A DNA stretch of 64,000 nucleotides from Thiohalophilus sp. (GTDB lineage Bacteria > Pseudomonadota > Gammaproteobacteria > UBA6429 > Thiohalophilaceae), in the NCBI RefSeq assembly GCF_034521165.1, contig NZ_JAXHMV010000016.1:62001-126000 (forward strand), in the 5' to 3' direction. The notes under the pieces were generated by a model. It did not search any database. It was not told where the DNA came from and worked only from the letters and a program-made list of their open reading frames with translations. A program made the translations under genes and the position numbers. Below, piece by piece: positions 23,785 to 33,084 of the stretch. Every line of letters starts with the position of its first letter. The stretch's first letter is position 1.

Positions 23785-25059
23785 CTACTTTTTCAGTCGG
23801 ACGATCCCCATCATCTTCAACGCCATTTTTTCAAACATCGGCTCGGAAACGCCCCGTTTAATCTTGTACAGGAAGTATTTCTCAAAGCCTATTTTGGCCC
23901 AGTGGACCCATTTACCTTTTTTGAACCAGGTGACATTACGCGGTGGAATCTGCGGGATGGCCACAAACGCGGCACCGGTATCGCCCAGGTCCGCGAGGCA
24001 AAAGGCATTCCAGCTGCCCGTGGATTCGACCGGTTTGTCTTCCAGTTCGGCCTGGATATTGTTCACGATCGCGGTCACCATGGATTCGATCATATACCCC
24101 GTCTTCGGTGCCCCGGTCGGTACCGGGGTGGGCTCTACCGGTGGTATAGCGATACAGACGCCGGCCGAGAAGATATTGGAGTATTTCTTGCTGCGCTGAT
24201 GTTCGTCCACCATGACGAAGCCACGCGGGTTACACAGTTCCGGCACATTGGCGACCGCATCGACCCCCTTGAAGGCGGGTAACATCATGGCATGTTTGAA
24301 CTCCAGCTCATGCTGCTTTTTGACTTCGCCGTCTTCATTCAGCTCGTCGACATACATCTTGCCGTCTTCGACCCGGGTCGTTTTGGCGTTGGTGATCCAA
24401 TTGATATGCCGATTCCGGAACTCATGCTCCAGCATGCCTTTGGAATCCCCGACACCGCCGAGGCCCAGGTGGCCGATATAGGGCTCGCTGGTGACAAAGG
24501 TAATCGGCACCTTGTCGCGAATTTTGTGTTTCTTCAGGGCCTGGTGCAGAATCGCCGCATATTCATAAGCCGGTCCAAAGCAACTGGCGAACGGGGCAGC
24601 GCCTACAATGACAGGGCCGGGATCTTCCAGCAGCTTCTGGAAATCGGCATAGGATTTTTCCGCATGATCGACGGTACAGATCGACTGGGTATAGCCGCCA
24701 TCGGGACCGGTTCCCTCCACTTCGTCGAAAGCCAGCTTCGCCCCGGTGGTAATCACCAGGTAGTCATAATTCACCGTTTCGCCACCCTCGAGGTTGAGGG
24801 TGCTGTTGTCCGCGTCAATGGCATCGACGCGTTTGGCAATAAAGTTGATATTACGCTTCTCGAGATAGCGGCCGATCGACACGGTGATTTTCGGCCGGGT
24901 TCGCCAGCCGACCGCCAGCCAGGGGTTGGAGGGAACAAACTGAAAATAATCCGTCGCGTTGACGACGGTAATCTCATGCGCCTTGCCCAGCGCCTCGCGC
25001 ATCTCGTAAGCGGCAGGAACGCCACCAATGCCAGCACCCAGAATTACAATATGTGCCAC
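23785..25059 (-). CDS. Sulfide:quinone-oxidoreductase-type flavoprotein
   Basis: A GTG at 25059 behind an AAGGGGG ribosome site gives MAHIVILGAGIGGVPAAYEMREAL, an FAD-binding Rossmann start, and about 424 residues. Further features are YLVITTGAKLAFDE, a cysteine in GAAPFASCFGPAYEYA, the C in ELCNPRGF, the second FAD motif IFSAGVCIAIPP, and an amphipathic, basic C-terminus (FKKGKWVHWAKIGFEKYFLYKIKRG) that can sit in the membrane surface. This matches SQR/FCSD relatives, which oxidise sulfide and reduce quinone. The exact SQR type needs phylogeny; an NDH-2-like activity is the alternative. Confidence 0.82.
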   Translation of the reverse strand: MAHIVILGAGIGGVPAAYEMREALGKAHEITVVNATDYFQFVPSNPWLAVGWRTRPKITVSIGRYLEKRNINFIAKRVDAIDADNSTLNLEGGETVNYDYLVITTGAKLAFDEVEGTGPDGGYTQSICTVDHAEKSYADFQKLLEDPGPVIVGAAPFASCFGPAYEYAAILHQALKKHKIRDKVPITFVTSEPYIGHLGLGGVGDSKGMLEHEFRNRHINWITNAKTTRVEDGKMYVDELNEDGEVKKQHELEFKHAMMLPAFKGVDAVANVPELCNPRGFVMVDEHQRSKKYSNIFSAGVCIAIPPVEPTPVPTGAPKTGYMIESMVTAIVNNIQAELEDKPVESTGSWNAFCLADLGDTGAAFVAIPQIPPRNVTWFKKGKWVHWAKIGFEKYFLYKIKRGVSEPMFEKMALKMMGIVRLKK

Positions 25060-25164
25060 AGCAAACCCCCTTTCATAATTGATGCAAGTTATTAAAATAT
25101 TTTGGCACAAAAAGCCGGAAAAGAAATTGACGAAAATCAGTAAAACCCCGATTTTTTTACGAAT

Positions 25165-25794
25165 TTATCCCGCTGCGCCCCGATAGACATACAAATAGAA
25201 GCAGAATTCCTGGATTTTTCCCGCCGGGGTTCTGTGCCCCTCCTCACGGGAGCCCAGCAGCTCGAATTCCTCGCCGAGGGTCTGGTTAAGCAAACCGGCA
25301 CTGTAGCGACGTACCGGAAGTCCGCTGCACATCGGCGGTCCATCGTGCGTAAAGGCGCCAATCACCAGGTGACCTCCCACCTGTAGCCCTTCGCGTAATG
25401 CCGCAATATAGGCCTGTCGGTCGGCTTCCCCGGTCAAAAAGTGGAATACGGCCCGATCGTGCCAGAGCCGATACGTACGCTGCGGCGCATACTCGGTAAT
25501 GTCAGCCTGGATCCACGCCACTTTTGCCGCCTGCCGGCCAAGACGCTGCTGCGCCGCGAGCAGTGCCGATTCAGCAATATCCAGCACGCTCAGATCCGTA
25601 TAACCACTCTCAAGCAGGCAGTCGACCAGCGTGGCCGCGCCGCCACCGATATCGATCAACGGCGCGTCATGCGGGCAACCGACAATGCGAATCAGCTCCA
25701 GCGAGACCTCGGGACGGGGCTGATACCAGCTGACCTCCCGGGCATCCTTATCCCGGTAAACCTGTTCCCAGTGCTGGCGACGCGAAATGGACAT
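25165..25794 (-). CDS. Class I SAM-dependent methyltransferase
   Basis: From ATG 25794 the protein starts MSISRRQHWEQVYRDKDAREVSWYQP, typical of a family of small methyltransferases (about 209 residues). The SAM-binding motif I is APLIDIGGGAATLVDCLL, followed by LSVLDIAESAL and WIQADITEYAP. Substrate is unknown; relatives include thiol and tellurite methyltransferase-like enzymes. A GTG start 17 codons upstream is possible but adds a non-conserved basic stretch. Confidence 0.82.
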   Translation of the reverse strand: MSISRRQHWEQVYRDKDAREVSWYQPRPEVSLELIRIVGCPHDAPLIDIGGGAATLVDCLLESGYTDLSVLDIAESALLAAQQRLGRQAAKVAWIQADITEYAPQRTYRLWHDRAVFHFLTGEADRQAYIAALREGLQVGGHLVIGAFTHDGPPMCSGLPVRRYSAGLLNQTLGEEFELLGSREEGHRTPAGKIQEFCFYLYVYRGAAG

Positions 25795-25938
25795 GCGGTG
25801 TCGAGATCCCGGTTTGACAAGGTACCTGCGCAGGCGATTACCCACGATAACCCTCTTTGTCGGTCATACGGGAGCATGGTGCCTTGATCGGGATCAAATC
25901 AGCTCAGGGAGGGGTGCAGGCTGTTGAGAAACAACCGG

Positions 25939-26814
25939 TTATTCGGTTCGGCCGGCATCCGGATTGGCGCGCTCGCTGGCCAGCGCTGTGTGCAGGGCCC
26001 GGATTTCTTCGCGCAGAGCCCGGATTTCCTGTTCAATCGCCCCGCTTTCCTGGTGGATAGTATTTTCAATCTCGCCTCGGTCCCGGGCATGATCGACCTC
26101 ATGCATGCTCTGCATAGTATCCACAATGATGCCGATAAACAGATTCAGCATGGTGAAGGTCGCGATCAGGATAAACGGCACGAAGAACAGCCAGGCATAG
26201 GGATACTCCTCCATCACCGGCCGAACGATACCCATGGACCAGCTCTCCAGCGTCATGATCTGGAACAGGGTATACATCGAGGCGCCAATGGAACCGAACC
26301 ATTCAGGAAAGGCGTCGCCGTAAAGGCCGGTCGCCATCACCGCGAAAACATAGAACAGCAACAGCATCAGACCGGCGATCGAGGCAATCCCCGGTACCGC
26401 ATGCAACAGCGCTTCGACGATAAAGCGCAGCTTGGGCACCATGGAGATCAGGCGCAGCACCCGCAACACGCGCAGTGCACGCAACACCGCCAGCGGTCCA
26501 CTGGCCGGGATCAGCGCAATCGCGACCACCACAAAGTCGAACACATTCCAGGCCACGCTGAAAAACCGCAAGCGATAGGCAAACAGCTTGATCCCAATCT
26601 CCAGTACAAATACAGCCAGGATAATACGGTCAGCCCCAATCAAAAACGGCCCAACCTGCGCCATCACCGCACTGGAGGTCTCCAGCCCGAGAATCACCGC
26701 ATTGATAATGATCAGAACAACAATCGCATGCTGGATACGCCGCGATTCAATCCAGCGCCCGGCCCGGGCACGCAATGAAGCGGGATCCAGATCCCGGAGA
26801 ATGACATCGACCAT
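25939..26814 (-). CDS. Bacterial voltage-gated sodium channel (BacNav, NavAb/NaChBac type)
   Basis: The 291-residue protein has S1-S6 of one voltage-gated domain. S4 carries four arginines at three-residue spacing (R112, R115, R118, R121 in LRALRVLRVLRLI). The pore has the sodium selectivity filter TLESWS (E190), followed by a stretch almost identical in plan to NavAb (MGIVRPVMEEYPYAW). S6 is FILIATFTMLNLFIGIIVDTM, followed by an acidic neck and a coiled coil (IEQEIRALREEIRALHTAL) for tetramer assembly. It sits in the inner membrane and suits a sodium-rich habitat. The gene is divergent from the TSUP exporter. Confidence 0.95.
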   Translation of the reverse strand: MVDVILRDLDPASLRARAGRWIESRRIQHAIVVLIIINAVILGLETSSAVMAQVGPFLIGADRIILAVFVLEIGIKLFAYRLRFFSVAWNVFDFVVVAIALIPASGPLAVLRALRVLRVLRLISMVPKLRFIVEALLHAVPGIASIAGLMLLLFYVFAVMATGLYGDAFPEWFGSIGASMYTLFQIMTLESWSMGIVRPVMEEYPYAWLFFVPFILIATFTMLNLFIGIIVDTMQSMHEVDHARDRGEIENTIHQESGAIEQEIRALREEIRALHTALASERANPDAGRTE

Positions 26815-27016
26815 GGTATTTGCAGACTAGACGAAGTTTGACTGACACACCAGCCTGCCAACAGTAACAGACTGCCCTCCCCGAACCCGTGGCCCGGAGC
26901 GGTTAGAGTTTACCAGTTTTTTCCGCCCTCCCGGTAACCCGCCCTGCCATACCCGGTAAACCATGTTCCTGTGTAGAATTAGGCACCTTTGTTCCAGGGT
27001 GATAAAATACCCGCCC

Positions 27017-27751
27017 ATGTTCCCCTCACTCCCACTCGAACTGCTGCTGGTAACCTGCGCCATCCTGCTGGCCGCCTATGTCTTTCGCGGCATCACCGGC
27101 TTTGGTTCCGGTTTGATCGCCATTCCGCTGCTGGCACTGTTCCTGCCGTTGACCTTTGTCGTACCCTATATCAGCGTCGTGGATGTCACCGCCTCCCTCG
27201 TGCATGGCTGGCGTCACCGCCGGCACACCGCGTGGCGGGATGTATTGACGGTCTTGCCGTTCACCGTGCTCGGGGTGGTACTGGCCCTCTATCTGCTGAA
27301 GCGCCTGGACACCTCGATGCTGGTTAACGCCCTGGGGGTGTTTGTGCTGTTATTTGCCGTCTATAGCCTCGTCGGTCCCGTGCTGAAACGCCAGATCAGT
27401 GCCCGCTGGTCGGTTGCCGCGGGATCGCTGGGCGGGATTGTGGGCACGTTGTTCGGTACCGGTGGACCACTGTATGTTATTTATTATCAGTTACGCGGTC
27501 TACCAAAGAGCGTATTTCGCTCCACCATTGCGACGGTGTTTTTAATCGAGGGCGGTATCCGCCTGTCCGGTTACGCCATAGCCGGGTTGTACAACCGCGA
27601 GGTCCTGCTCTGGATAGCCGGCTCGTTGCCGTTAATGGCGATTGGCCTGTATATCGGCGGCCATATTCATACCACCATTACCCAGCGTCAGTTTCAACGT
27701 GCTATCGGAGTCTTGCTTATCATCAGTGGCATGGCTCTACTGGTAAAATAG
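27017..27751 (+). CDS. TSUP-family transporter (TauE/SafE sulfite exporter family)
   Basis: Starting at ATG 27017 (244 residues), the protein has about eight membrane helices in two halves. Each half has the TauE/SafE pattern: RGITGFGSGLIAIPLLALFLPL in the first, and GSLGGIVGTLFGTGGPLYVIYYQLRGL in the second. The family moves sulfite, sulfoacetate, taurine or related anions across the inner membrane. Given the other sulfur genes here, sulfite or organosulfonate export is a reasonable but unproven guess. The longer frame from 26963 has no ribosome site. Confidence 0.88.
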   Translation: MFPSLPLELLLVTCAILLAAYVFRGITGFGSGLIAIPLLALFLPLTFVVPYISVVDVTASLVHGWRHRRHTAWRDVLTVLPFTVLGVVLALYLLKRLDTSMLVNALGVFVLLFAVYSLVGPVLKRQISARWSVAAGSLGGIVGTLFGTGGPLYVIYYQLRGLPKSVFRSTIATVFLIEGGIRLSGYAIAGLYNREVLLWIAGSLPLMAIGLYIGGHIHTTITQRQFQRAIGVLLIISGMALLVK

Positions 27752-27809
27752 GGCTGTGTTCCGGAGTATTGCTGGCAAGACAATATCGACAAAACCGTGT
27801 GATATCGGG

Positions 27810-28775
27810 CTACTCATTTATCCAGCTAACGACCCGATCACGACCGGTCCTTTTGGCCTCGTAGAGCGCAGTATCGACGCGGCCAAGAACCTGTTCGGCA
27901 GTATCGCCAGAATTTATCATATAAACTCCGATAGACACACTCACCGGCGGGAGCAGACTGCCGTCATAATTTTTGACTTTATGCTCACGGATAAACTGCC
28001 GCAGTCTTTGCGCAATCGCTACAGCATTATGTTCGTTGGTATCCGGAAGAACGAGAATCACTTCCTCGCCGCCGTAACGAATCGCGGCATCATTATCCCG
28101 CAGGTTGTCGCGGACAATATTTGCAACAGATTGCAGAACACGATCCCCGGCCAGATGCCCATACTGATCATTGAATTGCTTGAAGTGGTCGATATCCAGC
28201 ATCAGTAAACTGCAGGAGGGGTAACCGGCTTCCTGTTGCCGAAGTAACTCGGGCAGTTTCTCATTGAGCCAGTGACGATTTCGCAAACCGGTGAGCGAGT
28301 CCGTCTGCGCTTTTTCTGAGAATATCTTCTGTTTTTGCATGCCCTCGGTAATCAGTCTGTTATCTTCACGTAAGCGCGATGACAGCGCATGCAGGAAATT
28401 ACGTGCCGCGACATGGGAGCGTTCGATCAATTCCCACCAGATAGTTTCGTGAACCGCCAGTAACCGGACCGGCGTCTCCGTCACGACGGTTGCGGAAGGC
28501 CGCTTGTGGTCGATCACTGACATCTCGCCCAGCCACCCTCCCGGATCAACATGGGCCTGCAGTCCGCCCCGCTGCGAATCAAACTGAACAACCAGTTGGC
28601 CGCTCAAAACAATATAAATCGTGTGATTATCCTTCTCGGGAGTGAGAAGAACCTGTTCTTCTTCCAGGGAAATAACTTCGCACTGGTGTATCAACCAGCT
28701 CAGGTCGGCCTGGCTAATACCCTTTAACAGGGATAATTCGGCCAGTTCGGCAGTGGAAACACTCCAGTTCATCAC
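27810..28775 (-). CDS. Diguanylate cyclase with N-terminal cyclic-nucleotide-binding domain
   Basis: Residues 10-130 form a CRP-type cNMP-binding domain (LSLLKGISQADLSWLIHQCEV, IYIVLSGQLVVQF, GGWLGEMSVIDHKRPSATVV). After a helical linker comes a GGDEF domain starting DSLTGLRNRHWLNEKL, with the active-site RYGGEEVILVLP (GGEEV, a functional variant) and a C-terminal GRVDTALYEAKRTGRDRV. It should make c-di-GMP under control of a bound nucleotide or another ligand. I saw no RxxD inhibitory site clearly placed before GGEEV. Confidence 0.92.
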   Translation of the reverse strand: MMNWSVSTAELAELSLLKGISQADLSWLIHQCEVISLEEEQVLLTPEKDNHTIYIVLSGQLVVQFDSQRGGLQAHVDPGGWLGEMSVIDHKRPSATVVTETPVRLLAVHETIWWELIERSHVAARNFLHALSSRLREDNRLITEGMQKQKIFSEKAQTDSLTGLRNRHWLNEKLPELLRQQEAGYPSCSLLMLDIDHFKQFNDQYGHLAGDRVLQSVANIVRDNLRDNDAAIRYGGEEVILVLPDTNEHNAVAIAQRLRQFIREHKVKNYDGSLLPPVSVSIGVYMINSGDTAEQVLGRVDTALYEAKRTGRDRVVSWINE

Positions 28776-28878
28776 GCACCAATTAGCTATACCGTGTTAA
28801 TTTTTTTCGTTTCCCTCCTTTGAGTACTTTTCCGTGATGTTACACGAATAATTTTTGCACAGACATAATTAAAAGTAT

Positions 28879-28898
28879 CTAGGTATTTACCCTGATTT
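28879..28898 (+). promoter_or_regulatory. Conserved 20-nt motif, copy 2 (upstream of diguanylate cyclase)
   Basis: CTAGGTATTTACCCTGATTT, one base different from the copy at 19774-19793. It lies about 100 nt upstream of the cyclase start codon (on the opposite strand orientation) in an AT-rich non-coding stretch. Confidence 0.45.
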
Positions 28899-29029
28899 AA
28901 CCCATGCGGTTTCTGGTACTGTGAACCAAGGCTCAACATTGCGGGATAGCTACCACCTCGTGATTCACGGTCAACTCATCTTTACGACGGTGCTCGACAA
29001 CAGTGTTCCCCCCTGTCGATACGGAGAAT

Positions 29030-29056
29030 GTCAGGTAGCGCTACGCGCAACCTGAC
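29030..29056. repeat. 27-nt REP palindrome, copy 1
   Basis: GTCAGGTAGCG at the left pairs with the ACCTGAC end at the right. The reverse complement of the copy at 60065-60091 differs at three positions; two of these are paired with each other in the stem (T-A here, C-G there), so base pairing is conserved. The rest of 28776-29130 shows no gene. Confidence 0.75.
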
Positions 29057-29130
29057 CTGCGCCTCTGTCTGAAAACAAACAAGTCCCGGCTCAGAAGTGA
29101 CTTCGCCAGGTAACATCCGTGTGGAGAATC

Positions 29131-29904
29131 TCAGGCGACAAGCGAACGATAGGCATGCCAGGTTGCATGCCCCAGTACCGGCATGATGATCAACAGGCCA
29201 AGATATAACGTTGCCAGGCCAATCGACAGCAAACCAACAATCAATACGGCCCACAGCACCATGACCAGCTTGTTGCGATTGACTACCTGGATGCTGGTCG
29301 CAACCGCATTGATGACCCCGCTTTTACGATCCAGCAACATGGGCCATGACACCACGCTGGTGATAAATACCAGCACCGCCAGTGCCGCACCGGTCAGGAC
29401 AAACAGGGCAAACATGCCAAGGCCTTCCGGCGTACTGAACAACTTCTCGATCAAAACCGACACACTGAAACGGGTGCCACTCAAATACAGCGCACTCAAC
29501 AGGGTGGTGAGACGGATCCAGGCAACCATGACGACCACATGGAAAGTCACAAGCAGGGCCACGTCGAATTTTCTCTCGCGAAACGCCAGCAAAGACCGGG
29601 CTAAACTCACCGCGCCACCTTGTTCGCGCTGGCGGCTGAGGTGATAAAGTCCCAGGGCAAGAAAAGGCGTGACCAGAAAAAAGCCTGTCACGAAAGTCAT
29701 CACCAGTATCGGCGATTGCCAGGTAGCCGCTGTCAGAGCATAGCCCAACAGAATAAAAATCAGGCCATAAAAGCCGCTGAATAACGGCATACGGCGAAAA
29801 TCCTGCCAGCCGGCTTCCAGCCAGCGCAGCGGCTCACTGATGTCAACCTGACGTATTTCCGGTAAATCCAGTGTGTGGTCATCATCAGAGATGGATGATT
29901 GCAT
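29131..29904 (-). CDS. DUF2189-family integral membrane protein
   Basis: The 257-residue protein starts with a soluble segment (LDLPEIRQVDISEPLRWLEAGWQDFRRMPLFSGFYGLIF) that is the hallmark of DUF2189, followed by about six membrane helices. The family has no established function and is often near respiratory or cytochrome genes. A downstream in-frame overlap with a short 28982-29254 frame is an artefact. Its neighbours are a diguanylate cyclase and an EamA permease, giving no strong functional hint. Confidence 0.85.
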   Translation of the reverse strand: MQSSISDDDHTLDLPEIRQVDISEPLRWLEAGWQDFRRMPLFSGFYGLIFILLGYALTAATWQSPILVMTFVTGFFLVTPFLALGLYHLSRQREQGGAVSLARSLLAFRERKFDVALLVTFHVVVMVAWIRLTTLLSALYLSGTRFSVSVLIEKLFSTPEGLGMFALFVLTGAALAVLVFITSVVSWPMLLDRKSGVINAVATSIQVVNRNKLVMVLWAVLIVGLLSIGLATLYLGLLIIMPVLGHATWHAYRSLVA

Positions 29905-29970
29905 ACCTTCTCTCCCAGTGCGTGTTTAAAAACAGACCCTGTCTGTTCACAATCATGATAAAAGCACATC

Positions 29971-29989
29971 GGCTTTACCGGGTAAAGCC
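29971..29989. promoter_or_regulatory. Perfect palindrome in the EamA/DUF2189 spacer
   Basis: GGCTTTACC and GGTAAAGCC form a perfect inverted repeat with a single central base. The near-zero loop favours a protein-binding site over a terminator. It lies 67 nt upstream of the DUF2189 start. Confidence 0.35.
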
Positions 29990-30027
29990 CGCCAAAGCCG
30001 AAATCCCTGCTGCGTGTGCCCAGGTGC

Positions 30028-30888
30028 TCACCTGCGCCGCCCTGCCATGTAGGTTTCGAACATGGCTGCCGTGACAACAATTACCCCGCCCGCCACGGTG
30101 GTCAGCACAGGCCATTCACCCAGCACCCAGGCGGCAAACAGTGTGGCATAGACCACCTGCAGGCAGGCCACCAGACTGGCGGTTTTAGCCTTGAAATGGC
30201 GCAAGCTGAAGGCAAACAATGTATGTGGCAAGGCGGTAAATACCACCCCCAGTAACAACAGCTGCCCCCACTGCACGGAACTGACCTGGGGGATCACCGC
30301 CGAACCAAACGGTAATAGCACCACAATCGTGATCAATATCTGGTACATCAGGGCCTGTTTGGCCGGATAGCGATTGAAATACCGGCCCTGAATAATATTG
30401 CGTAATGAAAACAGTAACGCTGACAGGATACCCCACAATACGCCCCGGGTCGTTGTATCATCCAGATGAAATTCAGGTACCAGCAGATAAATTCCGAATA
30501 CCACTCCCGCGCCGCTGATCACATCGATCCAGTGTGGCCGCTCGCCATGAAACAGCGGCTCCAGAAACACCGTGATAACCGGGAAGGTGTAAAGGGCAAT
30601 CACGCCCACCGCGATGGATGAAACCTGCATGGCATGAAAATAGGTGACCCAGTGACCGGCCAGCAGGACACCCAGCAATAATACAATGGCGTAATCCTGA
30701 CGGGCTTGCAGGCCCAGCGGTTCCCCCTGCCAACGCATTACTCCCCATAAGGCCAGTACGGCGAACAGGCTTCGCAGCAGAGTAATCTCCAGCGCCGGCA
30801 GGGCGATGAGCTTGGAAAACAACGCCGTTAACCCGAACAGAAAAACGGCGGAGTGAACGGCCCACAGGCCTTTATGGCTCGCATGCAT
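30028..30888 (-). CDS. EamA/DMT-family permease
   Basis: Ten hydrophobic helices in two EamA repeats make up this 286-residue protein (VFLFGLTALFSKLIALPALEITLLRSLFAVLALWGV; RGVLWGILSALLFSLRNIIQGRYFNR). The family exports metabolites or amino acids. Substrate cannot be inferred. Length and topology are normal. Confidence 0.9.
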   Translation of the reverse strand: MHASHKGLWAVHSAVFLFGLTALFSKLIALPALEITLLRSLFAVLALWGVMRWQGEPLGLQARQDYAIVLLLGVLLAGHWVTYFHAMQVSSIAVGVIALYTFPVITVFLEPLFHGERPHWIDVISGAGVVFGIYLLVPEFHLDDTTTRGVLWGILSALLFSLRNIIQGRYFNRYPAKQALMYQILITIVVLLPFGSAVIPQVSSVQWGQLLLLGVVFTALPHTLFAFSLRHFKAKTASLVACLQVVYATLFAAWVLGEWPVLTTVAGGVIVVTAAMFETYMAGRRR

Positions 30889-30989
30889 ACTGGTGTACCC
30901 GGTTATGTTAACCCTGTTTAAGCTAACATAATTCCAGGCACGATCTGACTATGAAAAGGCCATCAAGCCGCGTCCAATGAGCGGACCAA

Positions 30990-32084
30990 CTATGCAGGTG
31001 CTGTCTGGTGGATCTCGTCGTAATATGGATAGTCAGTATAACCTTTCTCATCCCCCCCGTAGAAGGTTGATGAATCCGGTTCATTGAGCGGCAAATCTTC
31101 TCTGAGGCGACGCACCAGATCCGGGTTGGCCAGAAACGGTACGCCGAACGCAACCAGGTCCGCATCCCCTTGTTCTATTGCGGTCTGTGCCCGCACTTTG
31201 TCGTAACCGTTGTTGCCCATGTACGGGCCGTGGAACTGATCGCGCAGTGCCCGGTAATCTAGTGTGCGGCTCTGGTTTATCATGTCACCTTCCAGCAGAT
31301 GCAGATAGGCCAGTTCGCGTGAGTTCAACTGATTGATGAAATAGCTGAAATGCCCCTGCGGATCCGAGTCGAGCATGTCATTGAAGCTGTTCTCCGGTGT
31401 CAGGCGTACCCCGACCCGGTTTGCCGGCCACACCGTACCCACGGCATCGAGTACTTCGTTTAACAGGCGCATGCGATTCTCGACACTGCCGCCATACTGA
31501 TCCTCGCGCTGGTTGGTGCCATCCCGCAGGAATTGATCGATCAGATAACCGTTGGCGCCGTGCACCTCGATCCCATCGAAACCGGCCTGTTTGGCCATGT
31601 TCGCGGCATGTTCATATTGCGCGACAATCCCCGGAATCTCATCGGTCTCCAGGGCACGCGGTTGAATAAACGGTTTGGGACCTTCGTAGGTGAATGCCTC
31701 TCCCTCGGGGCGTATCGCGGAAGGAGCCACCGGTGTGGCATTGCCCGGCAACAGATCCGGGTGGGAGATGCGTCCGCAATACCATAACTGAATGAATATC
31801 CGGCTACCGGCTTCATGCACGGCATCGACGATGCGACGCCAGCCCTCGACCTGTGCCTCGCTGTGAACCCCCGGCGTGGCCGGATAACCAACACCCTCGG
31901 GGGAGACTTGCGAGGCTTCGGTGATGATCAGCCCCGCCCCGGCCCGTTGCTGATAATAGGTCACCGCCAGGGGATTGGGCACATTGTCCTCAATGGCGCG
32001 GTTGCGTGTCATTGGCGCCATCACAACGCGGTTAGCCAGGGTCAGGTCACCGATTTTTACCGGTTCAAACAAAGTGGCAGGCAT
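30990..32084 (-). CDS. Old yellow enzyme family alkene reductase (NemA-like)
   Basis: The 364-residue FMN-dependent TIM barrel shows the OYE motifs: LANRVVMAPMTRNRA with the substrate-tuning residues, GLIITEASQVSPEGVGYP, IFIQLWYCGRISHP, GFDGIEVHGANGYLIDQFLRDGTNQREDQYGG (His/Asn pair for substrate), and the C-terminal FMN site FGVPFLANPDLVRRL. It reduces activated C=C bonds and nitro compounds with NADPH. It is divergent from a TetR regulator gene, with a 16-bp palindrome between them. The nemRA arrangement in E. coli is similar, so electrophile-responsive control is likely. Confidence 0.95.
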   Translation of the reverse strand: MPATLFEPVKIGDLTLANRVVMAPMTRNRAIEDNVPNPLAVTYYQQRAGAGLIITEASQVSPEGVGYPATPGVHSEAQVEGWRRIVDAVHEAGSRIFIQLWYCGRISHPDLLPGNATPVAPSAIRPEGEAFTYEGPKPFIQPRALETDEIPGIVAQYEHAANMAKQAGFDGIEVHGANGYLIDQFLRDGTNQREDQYGGSVENRMRLLNEVLDAVGTVWPANRVGVRLTPENSFNDMLDSDPQGHFSYFINQLNSRELAYLHLLEGDMINQSRTLDYRALRDQFHGPYMGNNGYDKVRAQTAIEQGDADLVAFGVPFLANPDLVRRLREDLPLNEPDSSTFYGGDEKGYTDYPYYDEIHQTAPA

Positions 32085-32303
32085 TCAGTTACTCCTTGTC
32101 AGTTCAGCGGATTCAGCGTGATTAGCCGTTATCATCGAATTTACTTGTCGGGATATTCCCGGGCAAAAAATATCTGACTCATTCAATCCGCAGCGATTGA
32201 CCGCCAACAGGGCGAGCTGCTGCTTCTGTGCTGTCAGAGGGGCGCATGCTGGCCCCCGGCTGATTTTAAGTCACGATTCAATATTGACCCAGCATAGCTA
32301 TAC

Positions 32304-32319
32304 TTGAACGATTATTCAA
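32304..32319. promoter_or_regulatory. TetR-type operator, site 1 (OYE/TetR intergenic)
   Basis: TTGAACGATTATTCAA is a 16-bp inverted repeat with TTGAA/TTCAA arms. Closely related palindromes lie before tusA at 34681-34696 and 34721-34736. It is in the 385-nt space between old yellow enzyme and the TetR gene, which shows no other gene. Confidence 0.6.
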
Positions 32320-32469
32320 ATATTGCTATCATGCTTTATATAGTATGACTAAACTTACCATCCTTTCCTCCGGGCGAGTTTGAAGCAAGCCAGTATTTGA
32401 TTTTGCGCTTGATGATGTTTACGCCGATACTGACGGCACCCGGCAAAGCACCAACAGTGAGACAGGATA

Positions 32470-33066
32470 ATGCCACGTCCCATAGAATTCGATCGCGATG
32501 AAGCCCTGCGCCGCGCCATGAGCGTCTTCTGGCGTCAGGGTTATCACGCCACCTCGGTCAAGGATCTGACTGCCGCAACGCATTTGCAACCGGGCAGTCT
32601 GTACGGCACGTTTCAGAACAAACGTAGCCTGTTTATTGCCGCCCTGGACGCCTACTTCAGCGGCATCCGCGAGCGGATCCAGTCCTGCCTGCATAATGAC
32701 GACCCACCGTTGCAACGACTGCGCGCTTTTTTCGATATGTTGATCGAAGAGATGGTTTGCGACCCGGAGAATAAAGGTTGTTTGCTGGTCAACACGCTGC
32801 TTGAAACGCCGGCCGAGGATACGGAGATCAACCGGCGTGTGAGCGACATGTTCGCCGAGGTGGAAACTGAATTTGCACACATATTGCAGGAAGCTCAATC
32901 CCGTGGCGAGCTGGATACCAGCCGGGATCCGCAAGCGCTGGCGCGCCTGCTGATTGCCGGTATCTACGGACTGCGCGTGTATCACAAGACCCGTCCCGAG
33001 GCACCAATGCTGCATGAGATCATCGACAATCTGTTTTACGCCCTTGGTGGCCCCACCCGGCATTGA
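32470..33066 (+). CDS. TetR/AcrR-family transcriptional regulator
   Basis: The 198-residue protein has an N-terminal TetR helix-turn-helix (EFDRDEALRRAMSVFWRQGYHATSVKDLTAATHLQPGSLYGTFQNKRSLF, 6-55) and a helical ligand-binding domain of the TetR_C type. C98 and C104 (VCDPENKGCLL) are reminiscent of the redox cysteines that let NemR sense electrophiles; this is an inference. It is divergent from the old yellow enzyme gene and probably represses it and itself through the TTGAA-type palindrome, and perhaps also tusA-dsrE2. Confidence 0.92.
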   Translation: MPRPIEFDRDEALRRAMSVFWRQGYHATSVKDLTAATHLQPGSLYGTFQNKRSLFIAALDAYFSGIRERIQSCLHNDDPPLQRLRAFFDMLIEEMVCDPENKGCLLVNTLLETPAEDTEINRRVSDMFAEVETEFAHILQEAQSRGELDTSRDPQALARLLIAGIYGLRVYHKTRPEAPMLHEIIDNLFYALGGPTRH

Positions 33067-33084
33067 ACCGTGGGCCGGCGCTCG

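Noticed and set aside
28982..29254. A 90-codon minus-strand frame
   Set aside because: It overlaps the DUF2189 gene in another frame and covers a REP palindrome.
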